Shown in pieces: positions 16,869 through 26,431 of a stretch of DNA of 64,000 nt (the first letter of the stretch is position 1; the number at the start of each line of letters is the position of its first letter). Under the pieces are notes generated by a model. It did not search any database. It was given only the letters and a program-made list of their open reading frames with translations, and was not told the DNA's origin. The position numbers and the translations under genes were made by a program. Origin of the DNA: Nitrospiria bacterium (GTDB lineage Bacteria > Nitrospirota > Nitrospiria > JACQBZ01); NCBI GenBank assembly GCA_035498035.1, contig DATKAN010000034.1, positions 1-64,000 of the forward strand, given 5' to 3'.

Positions 16869-17880
16869 ACCACGACCCGTCCAGAGGAGGCGCCGCCTGA
16901 GGACTCAACGTTAACAACGGGAAATCCCGTTCCCGATTAAAATGTCCGGCCGCCGCGATCATCGCGCCGTTATCCGTACAATAGGTCGGATTTGGTATGT
17001 AAAGCGATCGTCCGCTATCCTCACAGGCTTCGGTTAACCGTCGACGGAGAAGAGTGTTGGCGGCCACTCCACCCGTCACACACACGGATCGGACTCCGTA
17101 TCGCTCCGCCGCCGAAACCGTTTTTTCGACCAGGACATCCACGATCGCCTGTTGAAAAGCGCCCGCAACGTCCGGGATGCTCAGGTCCGACCCATCCGGG
17201 AAACCCGATCGTTCCAGATAATAACGCAGAGACGTTTTCAAACCGCTGAAGCTCATATTCAATGAATCGTTATTAAGGTAAGGCCTTGGAAAGTTGATCC
17301 GCATGGAATTTCCCGCCCTGGATACCCGATCGATCGCCGGTCCCCCCGGGTAGGGCAAGCCCAACATCTTGGCTCCCTTATCAAAGGCTTCGCCCGCGGC
17401 ATCGTCGATGGTCCACCCCACTAATTCAAAAGGACCTCGGGCCGGAACAAAGTAAATATTGGTATGTCCGCCGGAAACCACGAGGGCCACGGCGGGAAGA
17501 TCAACGGTCCGGTTTTCCAAATGGACGGCCGCAATATGGCCTTCAAGATGATTCACCCCGATCAGCCGCAGCCGGTGACGATAGGCGAGGGCCTTTGCGA
17601 ACGAAACACCCACCAGCAACGCGCCCATCAATCCGGGGCCTTGGGTCACCGCGACACCGGAGAGATCCCGAAGTCCGACACGGGCCTTGTCCAAGGCGGC
17701 ACAGACCACGTCCGAGATCACGGCGGTATGTTGACGGCAGGCCAATTCCGGAACCACCCCCCCGTATCGTTGATGAACCGGCTCCTGTGAATACAAAACA
17801 TTGGACAAAACCTCCCGTCCATCCTTAACGACAGCGGCGGCCGTTTCATCACACGATGTTTCGATACCTAACAGAAGCAA
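16855..17880 (-). CDS. tsaD: tRNA N6-adenosine threonylcarbamoyltransferase TsaD
   Basis: 341-residue ASKHA-fold enzyme that transfers threonylcarbamoyl to A37 of ANN-decoding tRNAs, acting with TsaB and TsaE. GIETSCDETAAAVV opens the protein, the metal-binding HLEGH (His-x3-His) lies near residue 110, and VTGGVAANTLLR and TDNGAMIAAAG are present. The start is a TTG at 17880 with AAGGAGG ideally placed; the longer frame to 17937 would add non-homologous residues. No other tsa gene is nearby. Confidence 0.95.
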   Translation of the reverse strand: MLLLGIETSCDETAAAVVKDGREVLSNVLYSQEPVHQRYGGVVPELACRQHTAVISDVVCAALDKARVGLRDLSGVAVTQGPGLMGALLVGVSFAKALAYRHRLRLIGVNHLEGHIAAVHLENRTVDLPAVALVVSGGHTNIYFVPARGPFELVGWTIDDAAGEAFDKGAKMLGLPYPGGPAIDRVSRAGNSMRINFPRPYLNNDSLNMSFSGLKTSLRYYLERSGFPDGSDLSIPDVAGAFQQAIVDVLVEKTVSAAERYGVRSVCVTGGVAANTLLRRRLTEACEDSGRSLYIPNPTYCTDNGAMIAAAGHFNRERDFPLLTLSPQAAPPLDGSWFIGS

Positions 17881-18301
17881 GCGGCCTCCTTGTGGATGCG
17901 TTGGACAAATCGCATCCAAAGCGCGGGCGGAATCCACATCCGTATGGCCTGGGTAAATGAAAAAGCTACGGCGGAAGATTCACATGTTTTTCTGACCCCT
18001 TGAGTGGTTTGCAGTCGATGATTATGCATTTCAAGGTGATTCACGGCCTGCAAATGAATCGGATCCATATGAATGGCCGTTGGGTGGACCCGATCAAAGG
18101 AAACTGGATACCGTTTTGAACAAGATAGAATTTTGGGGGGAGCGTGAATGTGGAAGAAAATCTAATGCTTCTCGGTCCTTCAAGCCTTGGCCCCGGGTTC
18201 TCATCCCGCCTCACTTTCTTCGGAGTCTCGTGCTAGATGCTTATCAAGCATCTTCGCCCGGGGAGCACCTCATTCCGCTATTTGCGTGTTGACCCAGCCG
18301 A
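17881..18301. other. intergenic region, no intact gene
   Basis: 420 nt between clpC and tsaD. Both strands contain only short broken frames. A GATGCTT/AAGCATC hairpin (18236-18252) lies about 60 nt beyond the clpC stop and could end that transcript, but no T-run follows it. I recognise no RNA gene. Confidence 0.4.
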
Positions 18302-20731
18302 TCAGACCTCCGCCATAACCTCGTCTTCAACAAAGGCAAGTAAATTGTCCTTGAGGATCACCTTAATCCGCTTGGCATCTTTAAAGCGCCCCTTCAACAA
18401 TTCCTCGGACAAAGGATCCCCGATGTTCTTCTGGATCACACGCCGCATCGGTCGCGCTCCATAAGCCGGCTCATAACCTTCTTTGGTCAGCCAAGCTTTG
18501 ACCTCGGGTGTCACATCCAATTGGATACCGCGATCCGCAAGACGCTGATTGACCTCCTCGATCAGGATATCGACAATTTTAATCAGGTGCTGCATCTCGA
18601 GGGGATGGAAGACCACCACTTCATCGATTCGATTGAGAAACTCCGGATTGAAGCCCTTCTTCAACTCGGTGAGCACGTCATCTTTCATACGGACCCGTTT
18701 TTCCTCATCCGCATCTTTCTGAAAACCCAGCGTGGCCCCTTTATGGATTAGCTTGGTGCCAAGGTTCGAGGTCATGATCAGCACGGAATTTTTGAAGTCG
18801 ACCTTGCGGCCGAGGCTATCGGTCAAGCAACCGTCTTCCAGAACCTGAAGAAGCATATGAAAGATTTCCGGGTGAGCCTTCTCAATCTCGTCGAACAAAA
18901 CGACCGAATAAGGCCGACGACGAACCGTTTCAGTCAATTGGCCGCCCTCTTCGTATCCGACATAACCCGGCGGGGCCCCCACAAGTCGCGAACCCGTGAA
19001 CTTCTCCATGTATTCCGACATGTCGATACGGATCAGGGCGTTCTCATCATCAAACAAGAACTCCGCCAGCGCCTTGGCCAGCTCGGTTTTACCCACGCCG
19101 GTCGGGCCCAGAAAGATGAACGACCCGATCGGTCGTTTGGCCTCCTTCAAACCGGCTCGGGAACGCCGGATGGCTCGACAGACGGCCGCAATCGCCTCTT
19201 CCTGTCCCACGATCCTTTTGTGAAGTTCCTCTTCCATGTGAAGAAGTTTCTGGGATTCCGCTTCCTCAAGTTTATACAAAGGAATTCCGGTCATCTTGGA
19301 TACGACATATCCCACATCCTCCTTCGAGATCACGGGCCGGTTTTTTTCCTGACTTTTCTTCCATTCCCGCTTGGCTTCTTCCAGTAACCGTTTGTGCCGC
19401 TCCTCTTCCTCGCGAAGCTTGACAGCCTCTTCAAAATTTTGAAGCGTAACGGCCAATTCCTTATCGCGTGTGACCCGTTTTAATTCCTGCTCCAATGATT
19501 TAAGCTCCTCGGGCAGCGAATAACTCTTCATTTTGGCCCGCGAACCGGTTTCGTCGATCACATCGATGGCTTTATCCGGCATGAAGCGGTCCGTAATGTA
19601 ACGGTCCGCGAGGCGCACGGCCTCTACGATCGCTTCTTCCGTAATCTCAACGCCGTGGTGCTCTTCATAGCGATCCCGGAGTCCTTTGATGATCCGAATT
19701 GTCTCATCCGCACTCGGCGGTTGAACAAAGATCGGCTGGAATCGCCGCTTTAGGGCGCCATCTTTCTCGATGTGCTTTCGGTATTCATCCAGCGTCGTGG
19801 CTCCGATGCATTGAATCTCACCCCGCGCGAGCGCCGGCTTGAGCATGTTGGACGCGTCAATGGAACCTTCGGCCGCGCCAGCCCCGACCAAGGTGTGAAG
19901 TTCGTCGATAAAAATGATGATATTCCCGGCTTGGACGATTTCCTTCATGACCACTTTAAGCCGCTCTTCAAATTGTCCCCGGTACTTGGTCCCCGCCACC
20001 AAAGAACCCAAGTCCAGGGCAATGACGCGTCGATTCAGGAGATTGTCCGGGACTTCGGTCGATACAATACGCTGGGCCAGACCTTCGACGATAGCGGTCT
20101 TGCCCACCCCGGATTCCCCGATCAGGGCCGGATTGTTTTTCGTCCGCCGACACAGGATCTGCAAAACGCGTTCAATTTCATCCGCCCGGCCGATCACGGG
20201 ATCCAACGCTCCTTCACTGGCCAATTGGGTCAGATCTCTGCCGAATTCTTCCAAGGCAGGCGTATTGCTTTTCTTCTCGCGCTCGCGGGGTACGGACTTG
20301 CGGAGGAAATTAACCGTGAGTTGACGCGCGGTAAGCAGATTGGCGCCCAAGCTTCGTAGGATTTTCCCTCCGATGCCTTCTTCCTCCCGGAGGAGCCCTA
20401 GAAGGAGGTGTTCGCTCCCGATGTGATTATGGCCCAGCAAGCGGGCCTCTTCAACGGCAAACTCGATGACTTTTTTTACACGGGGGGTAAAGGGAATTTC
20501 CCCGAACGTCATGGTGCTGCCCCCGCTGGGAAGATTGCGTTCGATTTCCAGGCGGACCTGTTCGGGGGAAAGCCCCATCTTCTTTAATATCGCAAGCGCG
20601 ATGCCGTCCGTCTCTCGTAAAATGGCTAGGGCCAGATGCTCCGTACCCAGATAATCATTCTGATGACGCTCGGCTTCTTCCCGCGCTAAGATGATGATCT
20701 TTCTTCCCTTATCTGTAAATCGTTCGAACAT
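18302..20731 (-). CDS. clpC: ATP-dependent Clp protease ATPase subunit ClpC
   Basis: 809-residue HSP100 unfoldase. Order of domains: two Clp-N repeats (about 1-150), first AAA+ domain with Walker A GESGVGKT (about 205) and IIFIDELHTL, a UVR-type middle helix (around 425-460, LQNFEEAVKLREEEERHKRL), second AAA+ domain with GPTGVGKTE (about 540), then the C-terminal D2-small domain. The UVR segment and overall length favour ClpC over ClpA or ClpB. It feeds substrates to ClpP, which is not encoded here. The ATG has AGGAGG upstream. A good promoter lies at 20898-20926; no CIRCE or CtsR site was recognised. Confidence 0.95.
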   Translation of the reverse strand: MFERFTDKGRKIIILAREEAERHQNDYLGTEHLALAILRETDGIALAILKKMGLSPEQVRLEIERNLPSGGSTMTFGEIPFTPRVKKVIEFAVEEARLLGHNHIGSEHLLLGLLREEEGIGGKILRSLGANLLTARQLTVNFLRKSVPREREKKSNTPALEEFGRDLTQLASEGALDPVIGRADEIERVLQILCRRTKNNPALIGESGVGKTAIVEGLAQRIVSTEVPDNLLNRRVIALDLGSLVAGTKYRGQFEERLKVVMKEIVQAGNIIIFIDELHTLVGAGAAEGSIDASNMLKPALARGEIQCIGATTLDEYRKHIEKDGALKRRFQPIFVQPPSADETIRIIKGLRDRYEEHHGVEITEEAIVEAVRLADRYITDRFMPDKAIDVIDETGSRAKMKSYSLPEELKSLEQELKRVTRDKELAVTLQNFEEAVKLREEEERHKRLLEEAKREWKKSQEKNRPVISKEDVGYVVSKMTGIPLYKLEEAESQKLLHMEEELHKRIVGQEEAIAAVCRAIRRSRAGLKEAKRPIGSFIFLGPTGVGKTELAKALAEFLFDDENALIRIDMSEYMEKFTGSRLVGAPPGYVGYEEGGQLTETVRRRPYSVVLFDEIEKAHPEIFHMLLQVLEDGCLTDSLGRKVDFKNSVLIMTSNLGTKLIHKGATLGFQKDADEEKRVRMKDDVLTELKKGFNPEFLNRIDEVVVFHPLEMQHLIKIVDILIEEVNQRLADRGIQLDVTPEVKAWLTKEGYEPAYGARPMRRVIQKNIGDPLSEELLKGRFKDAKRIKVILKDNLLAFVEDEVMAEV

Positions 20732-20817
20732 CGGTCCTCCTCACCCTTTTCCCCCCAGCAATTCGCACCCTCGAGTCACCCGGTCGGTACGACAGGATCT
20801 TGATTTCGCTACATAAA

Positions 20818-20853
20818 CGGCGGGAAACTTCCCGCCGATAATCTTTTTATTTT
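20818..20853. other. hairpin with T-rich tail in the clpC leader
   Basis: Stem CGGCGGGAA / TTCCCGCCG (20818-20826 and 20829-20837) with a 2-nt loop, followed on the plus strand by a T-rich stretch to 20853. It looks like a plus-strand terminator but no plus-strand gene precedes it. On the minus strand it falls inside the predicted clpC leader and may be a regulatory or stabilising hairpin. Confidence 0.45.
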
Positions 20854-20897
20854 ATTGCCCTTCTGGACACGAATTGAAAGCGAAGTCGTCTGAATTT

Positions 20898-20926
20898 ATT
20901 GTAACCATTGGCCAATCTATTGTCAA
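20898..20926 (-). promoter_or_regulatory. promoter of clpC
   Basis: Leftward -35 TTGACA (20921-20926), 17 nt, -10 TACAAT (20898-20903). The leader to the clpC ATG is about 160 nt and includes the hairpin at 20818-20837. Confidence 0.7.
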
Positions 20927-21023
20927 GATATTTCTCCCGAAACAGGGCACGGGTTCGAATGTCCGAAGATAACGGACAATGTGAGCGCCTGGACAAATCG
21001 GGGTAATTGTTCTGTCGGATTTA

Positions 21024-22181
21024 CTATACGACCGGATGTGGATCTTGAGTACGCGCAGCCCGAACGGTATCGAATTGAGAGGAATGGATCGCACGGCCCT
21101 GCCACTGGAACTCCGCCAGATCAAAACCAACCTCTAAGGCAAGTTTTTCCAATTCCAGGGCCAGTTCAAGGTCATTCTTTCCTTCAAGATGTCGATGTTC
21201 GTACATGCTGTCCCAGCAAAGCAGAATCGATTCTCCTAAACAGCCAAACACTTCATTCTTGTGAAGAAGCCCAAAATCAAAGGAACACTTCATATCGGAA
21301 AGATATCCAACTCCGCCTTCCACCACGACAATATCCGGCCGCTGTTCCATAAGGTTTAAAGGGGTACTGGTCGGCCGACTGTCATCGATAATCAGAGTCC
21401 CCGCGGGAAGCTCCGCAGGGCTCAATACGGCCGAGATGGCATTGGTTGCAGCTACAATGACATCGGCCTTCTGCGTTAAAGAAAGTCCTTTGGAAAGCAG
21501 TACCGGAGCTTTAACCTGTTTCGATAGCTCTTCTCCAAGTTCATTGAGCACCTTGACCCGCCGATCCACGAGGATCAGCTTTCCCACCCTATCGGCCAAC
21601 AACTTGCTTGTCAGGGACCCCACCAGGCCCGCCGCTCCCACAACAGCCACGGTGCACTCTTTCAATTCCAATCCCGCCCGCCGGGCCAAAGCCTCCGCCG
21701 CCTGTCTGAGCAAGACTGAAGTGTAGATGCTTCCACTCGTAATCAGGGCCTTGATTCCGTCCAAAGCTTCCCACTTTGTGCGCATGACGGATGCGGATAA
21801 TGCACCCAATCCGATCACTTTAGGTCCCAGTTTTTCGCCCAGCCGGACCGATTGAACGATCCGCCTTCGGGCTTTGTTGAGGTTCTTGAACATCAGCTCG
21901 GCCGTCAAGGGACAAAAAACGACGCGACCCTTCATCGGCCGCCCATCCCGGGTTTTTATCCCCGAAATGGAAGGTCCCAGCACCGGCCAAAGATGACGTG
22001 AAATGGCTGCGGTAAACCAGCCCGGAGCATACCGAAGCAATGGATATTTCCGACAAACATCGGATAGATAACGGGGATGCACGACAAATACATAATCGAC
22101 CGAACCGACCAGAAATTGCACAATCGACCGTGGCATCAATTGGAGTAACAGATCTCGGATCGTGCTGATCAGGTGCCTCAT
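21024..22181 (-). CDS. long-chain acyl-ACP reductase (AAR)-like NAD(P)-dependent oxidoreductase
   Basis: 385-residue protein. A Rossmann motif GAAGLVGS lies at residues 182-189. The region around residues 83-130 (MKGRVVFCPLTAELM, ARRRIVQSV, GLGALSAS) and FGCLGESILLCW at 312-323 match the pattern of cyanobacterial AAR, including the Cys that acts as the acyl-accepting nucleophile there (here Cys314). AAR reduces fatty acyl-ACP to fatty aldehyde with NADPH. An N-terminal extension of about 70 residues is not part of the cyanobacterial enzyme. Its own promoter and SD (AGGAAG) are present. No aldehyde-deformylating oxygenase is nearby, so the aldehyde's fate is unknown. A shikimate/glutamyl-tRNA reductase-like relative is the alternative. 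Confidence 0.7.
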   Translation of the reverse strand: MRHLISTIRDLLLQLMPRSIVQFLVGSVDYVFVVHPRYLSDVCRKYPLLRYAPGWFTAAISRHLWPVLGPSISGIKTRDGRPMKGRVVFCPLTAELMFKNLNKARRRIVQSVRLGEKLGPKVIGLGALSASVMRTKWEALDGIKALITSGSIYTSVLLRQAAEALARRAGLELKECTVAVVGAAGLVGSLTSKLLADRVGKLILVDRRVKVLNELGEELSKQVKAPVLLSKGLSLTQKADVIVAATNAISAVLSPAELPAGTLIIDDSRPTSTPLNLMEQRPDIVVVEGGVGYLSDMKCSFDFGLLHKNEVFGCLGESILLCWDSMYEHRHLEGKNDLELALELEKLALEVGFDLAEFQWQGRAIHSSQFDTVRAARTQDPHPVV

Positions 22182-22220
22182 GCTTCCTAGGACCCCAGTG
22201 AATTGCCGGTTTATACGTAA

Positions 22221-22248
22221 AGTGTACTTTGCCTCTCGCCATTGTCAA
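22221..22248 (-). promoter_or_regulatory. promoter of the AAR-like gene
   Basis: Leftward -35 TTGACA (22243-22248), 16 nt, -10 TACACT (22221-22226). Predicted +1 about 35 nt upstream of the ATG at 22181. Confidence 0.6.
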
Positions 22249-22359
22249 CCCCTTTTCCTCAGGTTTCTTCCTACTCAAACGGCGTTCTTTGTGATAATAT
22301 TAATATTGCTAATATTCTAAGGTTTGTTTTCGTTCTTCCAAATTATACGGTGAAAACAT

Positions 22360-24594
22360 ATGGAAACGAAAACCATAATCCTATTTTTAACAGCCGCCCT
22401 AAATCTCGCCCTCTCCTTAATCGTTTACAGCCGAGGAGGCAAAAACCCCATCACCCGCTCATACGCGGCCGCGGTGCTTTCGGTGGCCGCCTGGGCGTTT
22501 GGCCATGGCATGTTCACCCTTAATGACGACCCGTCCCCTCTCTTTTGGTTTTACTTCACCTACGTGGCCGGAGCCTTCATCGCGACCTTCTTTTTTCAAT
22601 TTGCAAGGATTTTTCCCAACGAGGTCGTTTCCCCTCTACCGGCTCTGCCGGCCAAGATATTGAGTATCGGCTTCCCGATTCTGGTCTCCGCCGGCCTGCT
22701 CATGCCGAACATCCTGATTCAATCCTTCACACAGCTGGATCATCACAGACAGGTCGTTTTTATCAAGTCCAGCTACCTATTCTATACCATCGGATTTTCC
22801 CTCCTGATGGGAGGGGGCTTTCTCCATCTCTTGAGTCGGTATCGGGGGTCGTCAGGACGCCAGAGGATGCAGATCCGCTACGTCGTGGCAGGAACCGGAA
22901 TCGCGGCAGGGTTCGGAAGCTACTTCAATCTATGGCTGCCCTGGACTGGGGATACAAGCCTGATGTGGCTGGGTCCTCATTTTTCCCTCATCATGATCGG
23001 CTTCATCGCGTATGCGATCATCAAACATCGCTTGATGGACATTCGCCTCATTCTGAGTCGAACGATCGTCTACTCGCTGCTCTTGGCCAGCACGTTGATG
23101 CTCTACGCCATGCTGATCCTCCTCGCGCAGCGATTCTTTCAAGACAAAACGGGCTACATGACCAGCCTCGTGATCGGCTCTCTCCTGATCGCATTGGGGT
23201 TCGAACCGCTGAAAAAATTATTCCAAAGAACGACCGAAAGAATCTTCTTCCGGGGGGAGTTGGATGCCCAACGACTGCTGGGTGAGTTGAGCGAAACCTT
23301 TAGCACGGTCAAAGATCTGGACAGCCTTCTTAGAAGCATCGCTCAGCAGCTGTGCCATGCCTTCCGTACGGATCACGGCATTTTAGCGGTCCTGACGGAC
23401 GCGGAGGAATTGTCGGTCGGCACCGACCGGGAAGGCCCCGGGCCGCGGGTCCCTCTTTATAGGAACCATCCCCTGATCCAGTATTACGCCTCCATTTCGC
23501 CGATGCATTATCTCAAGATGCCCACCAAACGGGAGGCCCTTCTCCAGGAGGAGTTGGTGGAAACCGCTCAGGCGATGGGATTGCTCGAGGAAGGGATGCG
23601 CGTGAACCTGCTCTCGGCCATGCAAGATCTTAACGTCGCCATATCGGTGCCCATCTTCTCCAAAGACCAGCTCAGCGGATTGATCCTTTTGGGCCACAAA
23701 CGATCGGGAGACAGTTTTTTCCTGGCCGACCTGAAACTGTTGGAGATCATCGCACGGCAAGCGGGGGTGACCATCGAAAATGCCCGCCTGTATAAAACCC
23801 TCCAGCAACAAATGGAAGAACTGAAAGGGAGCCAGACGCAGCAATTGATTCAATCCGCCAAGCTGGCCTCCATCGGAGAACTCGCGACCAACGTGGCGCA
23901 TGAGATCAACAACCCCCTCACCAGCATTTTGGGCTTTACGGCGCTCATGCTGGAGGACATGGAAGATCAGAATCCTCACAAGAAGGATTTAAAGATCATT
24001 CAAAGCGAAGCGATGCGTTCCCGGGACATTGTGAGAAATTTACTCGACTTTGCCCGCAAGCGGGGGATCAAGAAGGAGCTGATCGACATCAATCAACTGA
24101 TTCAGAATACATTGAACCTGCTTCGTCACCAAGCCGAGATTTCGAATATCGTTTTGAGAGAGGAGTACGGACACGACCTTCCCACGCTGATCATCGACGG
24201 CGACCAAATGAAACAGGTTTTTATCAATCTCTTGAAAAACGCCTTCGACGCCATGCCAAAAGGCGGAACGTTGACCGTGACGACCTTGGCCCACAATTAT
24301 GACGGTTCGTCAACTCAGCCGGGGTTCGGTGAAAATGAACCCGTTTTTTTCCGGAAGATGATCGAAATTCGGATCCAGGATACGGGCATCGGCATTGACA
24401 AAGAGCATCTTCCGAAGATTTTTGATCCGTTTTTCACCACCAAGGAAGGAATGGGAACCGGGTTGGGATTGGCGGTGAGCTATGGTATTATCGAAAGACA
24501 CGGGGGCCGGATTGCGGTTTTCAGCGAGGTGGGAGCCGGGGCGACGTTTGTCGTCAAACTTCCGGTTAAAGAAGAAGCCATGATACACCATTAA
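22360..24594 (+). CDS. sensor histidine kinase: 7TM N-terminus, GAF, HisKA, HATPase
   Basis: 744-residue hybrid-free sensor kinase. Seven or eight membrane segments occupy residues 1-275 (7TM histidine-kinase N-terminal type), a GAF domain lies at about 300-470, then HisKA with the phospho-accepting His in VAHEINNPLTSILGF (about 512) and an HATPase domain with the N, G1 and G2 boxes (NLLKNAFDAMP, DTGIGI, GMGTGLGL). Layout resembles PrsK-type kinases. The response regulator gene starts 14 nt downstream and is its likely partner. The ATG at 22360 has GGTGA. The upstream region 22285-22320 is strikingly AT-rich with a TAATATTAATATT palindrome-like run. Confidence 0.92.
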   Translation: METKTIILFLTAALNLALSLIVYSRGGKNPITRSYAAAVLSVAAWAFGHGMFTLNDDPSPLFWFYFTYVAGAFIATFFFQFARIFPNEVVSPLPALPAKILSIGFPILVSAGLLMPNILIQSFTQLDHHRQVVFIKSSYLFYTIGFSLLMGGGFLHLLSRYRGSSGRQRMQIRYVVAGTGIAAGFGSYFNLWLPWTGDTSLMWLGPHFSLIMIGFIAYAIIKHRLMDIRLILSRTIVYSLLLASTLMLYAMLILLAQRFFQDKTGYMTSLVIGSLLIALGFEPLKKLFQRTTERIFFRGELDAQRLLGELSETFSTVKDLDSLLRSIAQQLCHAFRTDHGILAVLTDAEELSVGTDREGPGPRVPLYRNHPLIQYYASISPMHYLKMPTKREALLQEELVETAQAMGLLEEGMRVNLLSAMQDLNVAISVPIFSKDQLSGLILLGHKRSGDSFFLADLKLLEIIARQAGVTIENARLYKTLQQQMEELKGSQTQQLIQSAKLASIGELATNVAHEINNPLTSILGFTALMLEDMEDQNPHKKDLKIIQSEAMRSRDIVRNLLDFARKRGIKKELIDINQLIQNTLNLLRHQAEISNIVLREEYGHDLPTLIIDGDQMKQVFINLLKNAFDAMPKGGTLTVTTLAHNYDGSSTQPGFGENEPVFFRKMIEIRIQDTGIGIDKEHLPKIFDPFFTTKEGMGTGLGLAVSYGIIERHGGRIAVFSEVGAGATFVVKLPVKEEAMIHH

Positions 24595-24608
24595 AAGAAG
24601 ATCAAGCG

Positions 24609-26123
24609 ATGCCGCAAGAAAAAGTTCTGGTTGTAGACGACGAACCGACGATCGTGGAGCTCTGTACCCGTTTCTTGAACAAAGAAGGGTACAACGTCAA
24701 AACCGCTTCGAACGGACTGCAGGCGCTTCAACACTTCCATGATGAACCGTTTGACCTCCTGTTGACCGACATCCGGATGCGCGGGATGAGCGGCTTGGAA
24801 TTGATCGATGCCGCCAAGAAGCACGATCCGGGGATTGCGATTGTCGTGATCACCGGCCACGGCACCGTGAATATGGCGATCGAGTCGCTCAAGCTCGGCA
24901 CCCTGGGCTTTGTCATAAAACCGTTTACGATGGAGGAGCTGCTCACCGCCGTTCGCCACGCCACGGAAAAGAATCGGCTGGTCAAAGAGAACATCCGCCT
25001 CCGATCCCTGATGCCTTTGTTTGAGATCAACCGACGGCTGGTGACCACCGACCTGGAACATCTATTTAAAGAAATCGCGCAGAGTGCCCGGCTTGAAACG
25101 AAGGCGGAGCGCGCCTCGCTCATGTTGTTTGACGAAACCCGTCAGGAGCTGGAATTGAAGGCTTATTCCGGTTTTTCCGTGGTCGTTCCCTCCAAGATGA
25201 CGAAGAAGCTCGGCCAGGGCGTGGCCGGTGTGGTGGCCCAAACAAGAAAACCGCTCATTATCCAGGGAGGCGTTCAGCAAAACCCAACCCTGGCGAACGT
25301 CCTGGAGGACGCCGAGGTTCTCTCTTCGGTTTCGATCCCGCTCATCGGAAAGGGGTATCCGAAGATGTCATCCCTCAGCCGTCCACCCGTGACGCACGAA
25401 CGTTTGATCGGGGTGCTGAACATCTCGAAAAACAGTCCCGGTTCCACGCCGTTTACCGAAAGCGATCTGGAGCTGGTGACCCTCCTGGCCGGGCAAGCCT
25501 CGGCCGCGATCGAGAACGCCCAGCTCTACCAGGACCTGCATCAAAGCTATGTCAAGACGATCCGGTCGCTCGTGGCCACCATCGAGTTAAAAGACACCTA
25601 CACCTCGGGCCATTCCGAAAATGTTTCAAGGTACGGCGCGGCCTTGGCCCGGGAAATGGGATTGTCGGCGAACGAAATCGACGAGATCGAAATCGGGGGC
25701 ATTCTGCACGACATCGGAAAGATCGGAAGCAGCGAAGATATCCTCTTGAAAAAAGACCGCCTGACCAAGGAAGAGTTTGAGATAATGAAGGCTCATCCCG
25801 CCAACGCCGTTAAAATTCTAAACCCGGTGGGCCTCTCCGAGAATATCCTCAAGATTGTTCTCCACCATCACGAACAATGCAACGGGAAAGGGTATCCGAC
25901 CGGTTTGACGCGCGAGCAGATTTCCTTAGGGGCGCGGATCCTGATGGTCGCGGATACGATCGATGCCATGACCTCCGATCGACCCTACCGAAAGGCCCAG
26001 CCCATTTCAAAACTCCTCGGCGAGCTCAAGAAATATTCCGGCCAGCAGTTCGATTCGGACGTGGTCGGGGCCTTCGAGCGTCTCTTACAAAAAGTCGGCC
26101 CGGATTTTTTCCGTCATCAATAA
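24609..26123 (+). CDS. response regulator with REC, GAF and HD-GYP domains
   Basis: 504-residue regulator. REC domain at 1-120 with the phosphorylation Asp in LLLTDIRM (about residue 55), GAF domain at about 150-305, HD-GYP domain at about 325-500 with HDIGKIG and the diagnostic HHHEQCNGKGYP. HD-GYP domains hydrolyse cyclic di-GMP, so this pair probably lowers c-di-GMP in response to the membrane kinase's signal. The Gly-Tyr-Pro residues are intact, suggesting activity. The last 7 nt overlap the convergent hspR-like gene. Confidence 0.93.
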   Translation: MPQEKVLVVDDEPTIVELCTRFLNKEGYNVKTASNGLQALQHFHDEPFDLLLTDIRMRGMSGLELIDAAKKHDPGIAIVVITGHGTVNMAIESLKLGTLGFVIKPFTMEELLTAVRHATEKNRLVKENIRLRSLMPLFEINRRLVTTDLEHLFKEIAQSARLETKAERASLMLFDETRQELELKAYSGFSVVVPSKMTKKLGQGVAGVVAQTRKPLIIQGGVQQNPTLANVLEDAEVLSSVSIPLIGKGYPKMSSLSRPPVTHERLIGVLNISKNSPGSTPFTESDLELVTLLAGQASAAIENAQLYQDLHQSYVKTIRSLVATIELKDTYTSGHSENVSRYGAALAREMGLSANEIDEIEIGGILHDIGKIGSSEDILLKKDRLTKEEFEIMKAHPANAVKILNPVGLSENILKIVLHHHEQCNGKGYPTGLTREQISLGARILMVADTIDAMTSDRPYRKAQPISKLLGELKKYSGQQFDSDVVGAFERLLQKVGPDFFRHQ

Positions 26124-26428
26124 TCTTCCGCGATTGGGGAAGGCCCCTTTTCCAACCGATCCAGGAGTCGAACGATCACCTCGATGCCGGCCAGGTTCAC
26201 CCCCAGGTCCCGCGTCAACGAACAGATCATTCGGATCCGCTGGAGGTCGCGATCCCCGTACAATACGGTTTTACGACCGTCCTCCAATATCCCCTCCTCA
26301 TGACGGATCAGTCCACGCCGTTCATAGATCCGGAGGGTCTGCGGCCGCAAGCGATAGACCTCACAGACGGTCGAGATCGTCACGTACCGTTGAACCGCTC
26401 GGGGCTTTTTCCTTCGTGTTTTCGGCAT
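26117..26428 (-). CDS. MerR-family regulator, HspR-like
   Basis: 103-residue helix-turn-helix protein: TISTVCEVYRLRPQTLRIYE is the MerR-type DNA-binding helix pair and GLINHxE-like GLIRHEEG the wing, followed by a short dimerisation helix. Its size and position right after a dnaJ-type gene match HspR, the heat-shock repressor that in actinobacteria is in the dnaK-grpE-dnaJ-hspR operon. No HAIR-type inverted repeat (CTTGAG...CTCAAG) was found by eye near the chaperone genes here, so regulation is unproven. It starts 3 nt after the dnaJ stop. Confidence 0.8.
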   Translation of the reverse strand: MPKTRRKKPRAVQRYVTISTVCEVYRLRPQTLRIYERRGLIRHEEGILEDGRKTVLYGDRDLQRIRMICSLTRDLGVNLAGIEVIVRLLDRLEKGPSPIAEDY

Positions 26429-26431
26429 CGC

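Noticed and set aside
20732-20930. CIRCE, CtsR or HAIR heat-shock operator upstream of clpC
   Set aside because: None of the known inverted repeats (TTAGCACTC type, GGTCAAA type, CTTGAG type) was found by eye in this region.
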